Of a stretch of DNA of 6,629 nucleotides, positions 1-5,198 are shown piece by piece. The translations under genes and the position numbers were made by a program. The notes under the pieces were generated by a model, which was given only the letters and a program-made list of their open reading frames with translations, did no database searches and was not told the DNA's origin. Position 1 is the stretch's first letter, and each line of letters begins with the position of its first letter. Source of the stretch: Xanthomonas translucens pv. translucens DSM 18974 (lineage in GTDB: Bacteria > Pseudomonadota > Gammaproteobacteria > Xanthomonadales > Xanthomonadaceae); NCBI RefSeq assembly GCF_000331775.1, contig NZ_CAPJ01000004.1, positions 1 through 6,629 of the forward strand, given 5' to 3'.

Positions 1-1
1 G

Positions 2-754
2 CGGCCCGACCGCGCGCAGGCGCACGCGCTGCACCCGGGACGGCCCTACCTGGAACGCGGCTGGCGCTACACCAGCCTGCAGTTCAAGGGCGAGGTGACG
101 CAGAGCCGGATGCTCACCTGGTGGCCGCACCTGCTGGAGGTGGGCTATACCCGCAGCATGCTCGGCACGCTGCTGCTGCGGCCGGATCCGCACTGCATCG
201 GCATCGTCGGCCTGGGCGGCGGCTCGCAGGCCAAGTTCTGTTACCGGCACCTGCCGCAGGCGCGGATCGAGGCGATCGAGGCCGATGCCGACGTGCTGGC
301 GCTGCGCGATGCGTTCCACATCCCGGCCGACGATGCGCGCTTCCAGGCGCTGCACGGCGACGGCGCGCAGCTGCTGCCGCAGCGCGGTGGCCGCTACGAT
401 CTGTTGCTGCTCGATGCCTACGATGCGGACGGCATCCCCGCGGCGCTGCGCACGCGCGGTTTCTACGATGCGTGCCACGCCGCGCTGACGCCCGGCGGCG
501 TGCTGGCGGTGAACCTGTACGCCACCGACACCCGCCAGCACGTGGCGCACTTGCGCAAGATCTTCGGCAGCCGCGTGCTGCGCATGGACGAGCCGGAGGG
601 GGACAACCATGTGGTGTTCGCCTGGACCGGCGATGTGCAGGCGCTGGATGCGCGCGCCGCGCTGGCGCGCCTGCCGTGGCCGGCGCGCTGGCAGTTGCGG
701 CCCACGTTCCAGCGCCTGCAGCGCGCGCTCGATGCGACTGCCTGGCGCCGCTGA
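2..754 (+). CDS. Spermidine-synthase-like (SpeE-fold) protein, 5'-partial
   Basis: This gene enters from the left edge: its frame is open from base 2 with no stop, and the 31 codons before the GTG at 95 read as family-like protein, so that GTG is unlikely to be the true start. About 250 residues are visible. A class I methyltransferase/aminopropyltransferase fold is indicated by the glycine-rich nucleoside-binding loop GLGGGSQ (209-229), the acidic strand end IEAD (275-286), HGDG and the LLLDAYDADG segment (around 401-430), whose two Asp match the DxxD region of spermidine synthases. FYDACHAALTPGG follows as expected. However, the polyamine-binding YHE motif of true SpeE is replaced by a YTR segment, so aminopropyl transfer to putrescine is doubtful. 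Many genomes carry such proteins labelled spermidine synthase without a proven substrate. It converges on the DUF2939 gene. The fold call is solid; the reaction is not known. Confidence 0.8.
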   Translation, partial: RPDRAQAHALHPGRPYLERGWRYTSLQFKGEVTQSRMLTWWPHLLEVGYTRSMLGTLLLRPDPHCIGIVGLGGGSQAKFCYRHLPQARIEAIEADADVLALRDAFHIPADDARFQALHGDGAQLLPQRGGRYDLLLLDAYDADGIPAALRTRGFYDACHAALTPGGVLAVNLYATDTRQHVAHLRKIFGSRVLRMDEPEGDNHVVFAWTGDVQALDARAALARLPWPARWQLRPTFQRLQRALDATAWRR

Positions 755-770
755 GCGGCGTGTCGCCACC

Positions 771-854
771 TGTAGGAGCGGCTTCATCCGCGACACACCT
801 GTGCAGAAGGGAATGCGGCTTCGGTGGAATCAAGTCGCGGCTGAAGCTCCTACA
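771..854. repeat. Degraded inverted pair of GTAG-type REP units in the convergent gap
   Basis: The left unit (771-794) starts TGTAGGAGCGGCTTCA; the right unit (834-854) is its inverted partner, ending CTCCTACA. Compared with the intact copies at 1411-1485 and 3695-3769, the left unit has a G-to-T change that breaks its inner stem and the right unit lacks 3 nt, so neither monomer folds well. The spacer is 39 nt, against 18-20 nt in the intact copies, but shares GGGAATGC with one of them. The element sits between two converging genes and its right end supplies the stop codon of the DUF2939 gene. It may weakly terminate or protect both transcripts, but its decay makes this uncertain. There is no T-run of a normal intrinsic terminator. 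Confidence 0.85.
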
Positions 855-1386
855 GGGGCAGCAGGATGTTGCTGAGCTTCCAGCGCAGCCCGTCGCGGGT
901 GAAGACGCACGGCACTGCGGTGCCGTCGGCGGTGTGCAGGGTGGCGACGAAGCGCGAGGTCGATTCGAAGCGGTGTTCGGCCTGCCGCAAGGGTTGCGGC
1001 GGACGCGGCGCGGCGTAGGTGTCGCCGCCGACGGTGTCGCCGCTGGCGCGTTTCCATAGCGCATCGCCTTGCAGCAGCGCGCCGATCCCGGCCGGGGTGA
1101 CCATCGCATCCACGCCGATGCCGCTGACGCTGCCGGCCAGCGACAGCAGCGCGCCGCCGAACAGGCCGGACTGCAGGTCCGGCCCGGCACGGCGCAGCAG
1201 CGCATCGTCCACCTGCGCCTTCAGGTTGACCCGCAGGGTGGGGAAGTCGACGTAGCGCTCCAGCGCCGCCGCATCGCGCTGCTGCAGCGCCTGGCTGATG
1301 CCGCGGATCGCCAGGTAGGGTCCGGCGACGACGTAGCCGCCGAGCGCGAGCAGGGCGAGGAACAGCAAGGCCAGCCATTTTTTCAT
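850..1386 (-). CDS. DUF2939 family protein with N-terminal membrane anchor
   Basis: This 178-residue protein begins with a basic MKK followed by a hydrophobic stretch (about residues 4-22), which reads as an uncleaved membrane anchor or a signal peptide, so the rest is probably periplasmic. Residues 23-60 (GPYLAIRGISQAL, then YVDFPTLRVNLKAQ) match the conserved start of DUF2939 proteins, and the end (DGLRWKLSNILLPL) matches their usual finish, so it appears full length. The biochemical role of the family is unknown. The ATG is supported by a GAGG Shine-Dalgarno sequence (1393-1396) six bases upstream. The TAG stop (850-852) lies within the REP repeat, in its GTAG head, and the preceding CCCTG is also shared by the other REP copies, so the last codons may be repeat-derived. 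A two-REP hairpin element lies in the leader, separating it from the upstream DUF2461 gene. Confidence 0.88.
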   Translation of the reverse strand: MKKWLALLFLALLALGGYVVAGPYLAIRGISQALQQRDAAALERYVDFPTLRVNLKAQVDDALLRRAGPDLQSGLFGGALLSLAGSVSGIGVDAMVTPAGIGALLQGDALWKRASGDTVGGDTYAAPRPPQPLRQAEHRFESTSRFVATLHTADGTAVPCVFTRDGLRWKLSNILLPL

Positions 1387-1392
1387 CGTGTG

Positions 1393-1396
1393 CCTC
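1393..1396 (-). promoter_or_regulatory. Ribosome binding site of the DUF2939 gene
   Basis: GAGG on the - strand, with a 6-nt spacer to the ATG at 1384-1386. It is the clearest Shine-Dalgarno sequence in the window and fixes the start. It suggests this gene is translated independently of the upstream gene, from which a long hairpin separates it. Confidence 0.6.
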
Positions 1397-1410
1397 GGTA
1401 CGGATGCAAT

Positions 1411-1485
1411 CTTTTGTAGGAGCGGCTTCAGCCGCGACAGGCGTTACCGATGATGCCTGTCGCGGCTGAAGCCGCTCCTACAGGG
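1411..1485. repeat. 75-bp paired REP element, perfect 28-bp inverted repeat
   Basis: Two GTAG-headed REP units face each other. The arms 1415-1442 and 1455-1482 are perfect 28-nt inverted complements around a 12-nt loop. Each arm also contains its own small hairpin (GCGGCTTCAGCCGC, for example 1422-1435). Outside the arms, CTTT on the left and GGG on the right are shared with the copy at 3695-3769, which has the same total length and orientation. The element starts 14 nt after the stop of the DUF2461 gene, its inverted arm 17 nt after it, and ends 25 nt before the DUF2939 start codon on the - strand. A transcript would form a very stable stem, likely to block 3' exonucleases or attenuate transcription into the DUF2939 gene. 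Such units are normally mobilised in trans by RAYT transposases; none is encoded here. Confidence 0.93.
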
Positions 1486-1498
1486 AAAGCGGACTGCC

Positions 1499-2185
1499 TC
1501 AAAATTCCAGATCCAGGGCCGCGCACAGGTAGTCCACGAATGGGGCCAGCGTCTGCAGGTCGGCCGCCACCAGCGCGCGTAGTTTCGGCCCGGTCATGGT
1601 GGCGTCGTCGAGCTGGCGCCAGAACACCCAGTTCTTGTGCTTGAGGTCGTCGATGAATTCGAACTCGGCGGGGAAGCCGCGCGGCGGCCGCACCAGCATT
1701 TCCGTGGCCTCGAAATCGAAGCGGCGGCGCAGCTTGGGCGCGTGTGCGGCGGCTTTCCAGCTGCCGGGGTTGTCGAAGATGAACTGGCGCACCTTGCGCT
1801 GCGTGTCCGCTTCCGGATGCCACAGGCCGGCGCCGACGAAGCTCTCGCCCGGTTGCAGATGGAGGTAGAACGACGGCGCCGGCACCTGCTTGCGCCGCTC
1901 GTGGAACAGGCGCGCGCCCTGCCAGGTCTTGTACGGCGATTTGTCGTGGGAGAAGCGCGCGTCGCGATGGATGCGGAACAGCGAGCCGCCGACCCCGCGC
2001 GGGTCGGAGCGGAAATGGTCGCTGACCTGGGCCAGGTCCGGCTGCAGGTCGGTGATCAGGCGCAGGAACGGCTGGCGCACGTGTTCTTCGTACTTGTGCC
2101 GGTTGTCGTTGAACCAGGCCTTGTCGTTGTGCCGCGCCAGGGCACGCAGGAACTTGAAGCTGGCGTCGCTGAAATAAGAGGTCAT
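1499..2185 (-). CDS. DUF2461 (TIGR02453 family) protein
   Basis: This 228-residue protein carries the hallmark segments of DUF2461: WFNDNRHKYEEHV near residues 24-36, RIHRDARFSHDKSPYKTW at 71-88, and FYLHLQPGESFVGAG at 106-120, followed by LWHP. The length is normal for the family and there is no signal peptide or membrane segment, so it is cytosolic. Its biochemical function is not established; the conserved Arg, Asp and Lys residues in the second segment could form a binding or active site, which is inference. The ATG (2183-2185) overlaps the TGA of sbcB in an ATGA, and the nearest AGGA is about 15 nt upstream, too far to be ideal, so translation is probably coupled to sbcB. This frame is also open far upstream within sbcB; that extension is out of frame with sbcB and was discarded. 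A REP hairpin follows the stop. Confidence 0.92.
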   Translation of the reverse strand: MTSYFSDASFKFLRALARHNDKAWFNDNRHKYEEHVRQPFLRLITDLQPDLAQVSDHFRSDPRGVGGSLFRIHRDARFSHDKSPYKTWQGARLFHERRKQVPAPSFYLHLQPGESFVGAGLWHPEADTQRKVRQFIFDNPGSWKAAAHAPKLRRRFDFEATEMLVRPPRGFPAEFEFIDDLKHKNWVFWRQLDDATMTGPKLRALVAADLQTLAPFVDYLCAALDLEF

Positions 2186-3621
2186 AGGGTGCGTTGCAGG
2201 TCCTGGCCCCAAGCGGCCAGCTGGTCGAGCAGAGCCTGCTTGGTAGCATCGTCGGGGTGAGCCAAGCGTAAATCGGCGAGCTGCGCGTCGTAACCGTCGA
2301 AGCCCAGTTCGGACAGGCCGCTGTCGCCGTGCAGGCGTTGGCGCCGGTAGTCGTCCCAGCGGCCCTGCTCGGCGATCGACAGCGTCTGCGGCCAGTTGCG
2401 CGCGCGGTAGCGGAACAGCAGTTCGGGCAGGCGCGGATCGCGGAAGCCGTGCTCGAGCGGCGCCAGCTGCGCCGGCGGGGTGGCGCGGACCTGCGCCATC
2501 GCGCGCTTGTCGGTGTCGGCCAGGAAACCGTCGTACAGCGAGGCATCCACGTCGGCCGGGGCCGATGCGCGTTCGTTGCCGAACACGCGGCGCACCTTCT
2601 CGGCCAGTTCCGGCCCGGCCTCGCGCAGGCGCGCGGCTTTGGCCAGGATCTGCGCCGGGTCGATCTGCAGGCGCGCGAAATCCGGATCGCGCAGATGCGA
2701 CCAGGCGACCAGCGCCGGCGCCTTGTTCAGGTGCACTTCCTTCAACGGGATGCGCTGTTCGCCTTCGGGCAGGTCGGCCTGCGGCGTGTACAGGCGGTCG
2801 GCGATCTGCTCGGGCGTATAGCGCAACAGCGGTTCGATATCGCCTTCCAGGTCGAACACCAGCACCCGGCTGTCGATGCGCGGATGCCGCGCCAGCGGCA
2901 GCACCGGCGCCGCGCACAGGCGTGCGGCCGGATAGCGCATCGACACGTGCAGCACCGGCTGCATCGCCACCACGTCGAGCAGGCCGCCGCAGAAGCGCTT
3001 GTCGCGCAGCTTCAGCGCGTAGTCCCACAGCCGCGGCTGGTGTTCGCGGAACAGCCGCGCCATACCGATGGTGGCGTAGACGTCGGACAGCGCCTCGTGC
3101 GCGTCGCCGTCGCGCACGCCGTTGGCCAGCGCCAGCTGCTCCAGCTTGAACGAGGTGGCACCGTCCTCGCGTTGCGGCCAGACGATGCCGTCCGGGCGCA
3201 GCGCGTGCATCAGCCGCAGCATGTCCAGCAGGTCCCAGCGCGAATTGCCGCCGCGCCATTCGCGCTCGTACGGGTCGTGGAAATTGCGGAACAGGCCGTG
3301 GCGCACGAACTCGTCATCAAAGCGCAGCGAGTTGTAGCCCAGCGTGCAGGTCTGCGGCCGCGCCATCTGCTCGGCGATGCGCGCGAACGCGTCGGCCTCG
3401 TTGACTCCATCGCGCAGCGCCTGCTGCGGTGTGATGCCGGTGATCAGCGTGGCGATCGGCGAGGGCAGCAGGTCGTCGGCCGGCTGCACGAAGAAACTAA
3501 TCGGCTCTTCGATCGGGTGCAGCGCCGCATCGGTGCGCAGCGCCGCGAACTGGGCGATGCGCGTGCGCCGCGGATCGGCGCCGAAGGTTTCCAAGTCGTA
3601 GAAGAGAAAGCTGTCGGGCAT
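2182..3621 (-). CDS. sbcB: Exodeoxyribonuclease I (SbcB)
   Basis: SbcB degrades single-stranded DNA 3' to 5' and works in mismatch repair and recombination, usually contacting the SSB C-terminus. The 479-residue product matches the 475 of E. coli ExoI. The N-terminal DnaQ-like exonuclease domain (about 3-190) keeps all catalytic residues: D9 and E11 in YDLETFG, D102 in RFDDE, H175 in DAHEALSD and D180; these correspond to E. coli D15, E17, D108, H181 and D186. PADDLLPSP, LITGITPQ, FHDPYE and NSRWDLLDMLR are also typical. The remainder fits the SH3-like and C-terminal helical regions. I chose the ATG at 3619-3621 because MPDSFLFYDLETFG begins where family members begin; an in-frame ATG at 3687 would add 22 unremarkable residues. 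Neither start has a good ribosome site. The stop overlaps the DUF2461 start. No clear promoter is visible upstream. Confidence 0.96.
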   Translation of the reverse strand: MPDSFLFYDLETFGADPRRTRIAQFAALRTDAALHPIEEPISFFVQPADDLLPSPIATLITGITPQQALRDGVNEADAFARIAEQMARPQTCTLGYNSLRFDDEFVRHGLFRNFHDPYEREWRGGNSRWDLLDMLRLMHALRPDGIVWPQREDGATSFKLEQLALANGVRDGDAHEALSDVYATIGMARLFREHQPRLWDYALKLRDKRFCGGLLDVVAMQPVLHVSMRYPAARLCAAPVLPLARHPRIDSRVLVFDLEGDIEPLLRYTPEQIADRLYTPQADLPEGEQRIPLKEVHLNKAPALVAWSHLRDPDFARLQIDPAQILAKAARLREAGPELAEKVRRVFGNERASAPADVDASLYDGFLADTDKRAMAQVRATPPAQLAPLEHGFRDPRLPELLFRYRARNWPQTLSIAEQGRWDDYRRQRLHGDSGLSELGFDGYDAQLADLRLAHPDDATKQALLDQLAAWGQDLQRTL

Positions 3622-3694
3622 TGTGGAGTCGGCGGTATGTGGTAGTGGATCGTCGGCCTCGGCTGCGTTGCCGCTTGCGTTACGCATAGGCCGG

Positions 3695-3769
3695 CTTTTG
3701 CAGGAGCGGCTTCAGCCGCGACCAACGCTACCGGGAATGCCGGTCGCGGCTGAAGCCGCTCCTACAGGG
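3695..3769. repeat. 75-bp paired REP element downstream of kmo
   Basis: This is the second full-length copy of the element at 1411-1485. The arms 3699-3723 and 3742-3766 are inverted complements of 25 nt with one mismatch (TGCAGG on the left against TGTAGG on the right), around an 18-nt loop. It shares CTTT and GGG flanks and the loop words TACCG and ATGCC with the other copy and differs at about 9 of 75 positions. The last arm base pair is C-G here but A-T at the same place in the other copy. On the - strand it begins 15 nt after the kmo stop (inverted arm 18 nt after) and ends 73 nt before the chosen sbcB start. Its expected effect is to stabilise the 3' end of kynU-kmo mRNA and to limit read-through into sbcB. 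The rest of the 163-nt gap shows no convincing promoter. Confidence 0.93.
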
Positions 3770-3784
3770 TAAGGCAAGATTGGC

Positions 3785-5149
3785 TCAATGCGCGCTTTCC
3801 AGTGGCGCCAGGCGCGCGTGCACGCTGCGTTCCAGCCAGGCCCAGTCGATCCGCGACAGATCGCTGTGGCCCTGCGTGGCCTGCACCAGGATCTGGCGCT
3901 GGATCTCGCTGCGCTCCAGCGCCAGCGCATACGGCGTGCGCAGGAAGGTGACCATGGTGTAGTGCGGCACGAAGCGGGTCGGATGGCGCGTCTGCAGCGC
4001 CTGCTCCAGTTCGCGCTGCAGCAGGAAGCCGGCATCGCCGACGCGGTCGCGCATCTCGATGTAGTTCTCCAGCGCCATCTGCTGGATCGCGCTGGCGTTG
4101 GGCTTGCGCTCTGCCTCGAATGCGGCGTAGGCACGGCCCAGGTTCGTCTCGCGCTGCAGGTGCGCGGCCAGGGCCACGCAATCCTCGAATGCGCAGTTCA
4201 TGCCCTGGCCGTGGAACGGCACCATCGCGTGCGCGGCGTCGCCGAGCAGCACCGCGCGTGCGTCCAGGTGCCAGCGTTCCAGGCGCAGCGTGCCGAGCAG
4301 GCCCGGCGGGTGCTGTTCCCAGTGTTCGGCCAGTTGCGGCATCAGCGGCAGCGCATCGGCGAAGTCGCGTTCGAACAACGCCAGGGCTTCCGCGCCGCTG
4401 CGGGTGGTGGCGAAACTGGGCTCGCCTTCGTTGGGCAGGAACAGGGTGACGGTGAAGGTGCCTTCGTCGTTGGGCAGGGCGATGCACATGTAGTGCCCGC
4501 GCGGCCAGATGTGCAGCGCATTGGCCTCGATGCGGAAGCTGCCGTCGGCGTTGGGCGGGATTTCCAGTTCCTTGTACGAATGGTCCAGGAACTCGGTGTG
4601 CTCGGCCATCGGCGACTTGCGCTGCATCGCCGCGCGCAGCGCCGAGCCGGCGCCGTCGGCGCCGATCATGCTGTGGAAGCGAATGTCGTGCGGCTGGTCG
4701 TCGCGGTCGTCGATGAAGCGCGCGTAGCCGGCGTCGAAATCCACCGTGTGCAGGCGCCGGTAGAAGTGGATCTGCGCGCCGGCCTGTTCGGCCAGCTGCA
4801 GCAGGGTGATGTTGAGGTCGTTGCGGTGCACCGACCAGATCACTTCGCTGTCGTCGCGGCCATAGCGCTGCAACTGTTGGCGGCCGTCGGCGAAGTGCAC
4901 CATGCGCCCGCGCATCATTACCGCCTTGGCCATCACCGCGGCGTCGGCACCGGCCTGGCGCAGCGCATGCAGGCCGCGTTCGGCCAGCGCCAGGTTGATC
5001 GAGCGGCCGCGCTCGTAGTCCTGGATGCGCGGGTCGCCACGGCGTTCGTAGACGGTGACGCGCCAGCCCTGGCGCGAGAGCAGGAGGGCGAGCAGGGAGC
5101 CGGCCAGGCCGGCGCCGATCAGGGTGATGCTGCGGGGGGAGGCGCTCAA
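3785..5149 (-). CDS. kmo: Kynurenine 3-monooxygenase
   Basis: KMO is a FAD- and NADPH-dependent hydroxylase converting L-kynurenine to 3-hydroxykynurenine. With the start chosen here it has 454 residues, a usual size for bacterial KMO. Visible landmarks are the FAD dinucleotide motif GAGLAG (12-17) ending in the ribose-binding acid E35 (VTVYERRGDPR), GRSINLALAERG, the DG motif GADG (163-166), HSYKELEIP, and the second FAD motif GDAAHAMVPFHGQGMN (303-318). HYTMVTFLRTPYALALERS near the C-terminus is also typical of KMO. There is no in-frame ATG or GTG before the FAD motif, so a TTG must be used. The TTG at 5147-5149 gives MSASPRS, which fits Xanthomonas relatives as I recall them, and has GGA seven bases upstream; the TTG at 5162-5164 lacks a ribosome site. 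It lies 49 nt after kynU, presumably in one operon, and is followed by a REP hairpin. Confidence 0.95.
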   Translation of the reverse strand: MSASPRSITLIGAGLAGSLLALLLSRQGWRVTVYERRGDPRIQDYERGRSINLALAERGLHALRQAGADAAVMAKAVMMRGRMVHFADGRQQLQRYGRDDSEVIWSVHRNDLNITLLQLAEQAGAQIHFYRRLHTVDFDAGYARFIDDRDDQPHDIRFHSMIGADGAGSALRAAMQRKSPMAEHTEFLDHSYKELEIPPNADGSFRIEANALHIWPRGHYMCIALPNDEGTFTVTLFLPNEGEPSFATTRSGAEALALFERDFADALPLMPQLAEHWEQHPPGLLGTLRLERWHLDARAVLLGDAAHAMVPFHGQGMNCAFEDCVALAAHLQRETNLGRAYAAFEAERKPNASAIQQMALENYIEMRDRVGDAGFLLQRELEQALQTRHPTRFVPHYTMVTFLRTPYALALERSEIQRQILVQATQGHSDLSRIDWAWLERSVHARLAPLESAH

Positions 5150-5156
5150 GGAAACA

Positions 5157-5160
5157 TCCG
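5157..5160 (-). promoter_or_regulatory. Weak ribosome binding site of kmo, supports TTG start
   Basis: CGGA on the - strand ends 7 nt before the TTG at 5147-5149. It is a minimal Shine-Dalgarno match, but the alternative TTG at 5162-5164 is preceded only by GC-rich palindromic sequence with none. It is the main nucleotide-level reason for choosing the shorter protein. Confidence 0.35.
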
Positions 5161-5167
5161 GCAAGAC

Positions 5168-5185
5168 GCGCGGCCGCGGCCGCGC
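5168..5185. repeat. 18-bp perfect GC palindrome between kynU and kmo
   Basis: GCGCGGCCGCGGCCGCGC is identical to its reverse complement. It contains two overlapping NotI octamers (5170-5177 and 5176-5183) around a central CCGCGG. It fills much of the 49-nt kynU-kmo gap. As RNA it could form a short stem between the two genes, though with no natural loop only about 7 pairs would be usable. There is no following T-run, so it is not a standard terminator. It may simply reflect GC bias. Confidence 0.7.
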
Positions 5186-5198
5186 AGAAGGGGGCGGC

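Noticed and set aside
757..767. Possible terminator stem GGCG-TGT-CGCC after the + strand gene
   Set aside because: Only four base pairs and no T-run; too weak to call.
121..1059. 312-codon + strand frame containing VGAASSAT-like sequence
   Set aside because: It is an alternate-frame shadow of the SpeE-like gene that runs through the REP repeat. In one frame these REP units translate as VGAASAAT, a useful sign of spurious genes.
1411..1485. CRISPR array or intrinsic terminator as an explanation of the hairpins
   Set aside because: Arms are inverted rather than direct with regular spacers, copies are over 2 kb apart, and no T-run follows the stem.
1499..3259. 586-codon - strand frame that would fuse a long N-terminal region to the DUF2461 protein
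   Set aside because: The first 358 codons are sbcB read in the wrong frame. The DUF2461 family begins at the ATG at 2183-2185.
2329..3645. 438-codon open frame on the + strand, antisense to sbcB
   Set aside because: A shadow of sbcB with Arg/Gln/Val-rich low-information sequence; sbcB has all its catalytic residues on the other strand.
3622..3694. Promoter for sbcB
   Set aside because: No -35/-10 pair with acceptable spacing was visible on the - strand; the closest words are isolated and sit in GC-rich sequence.
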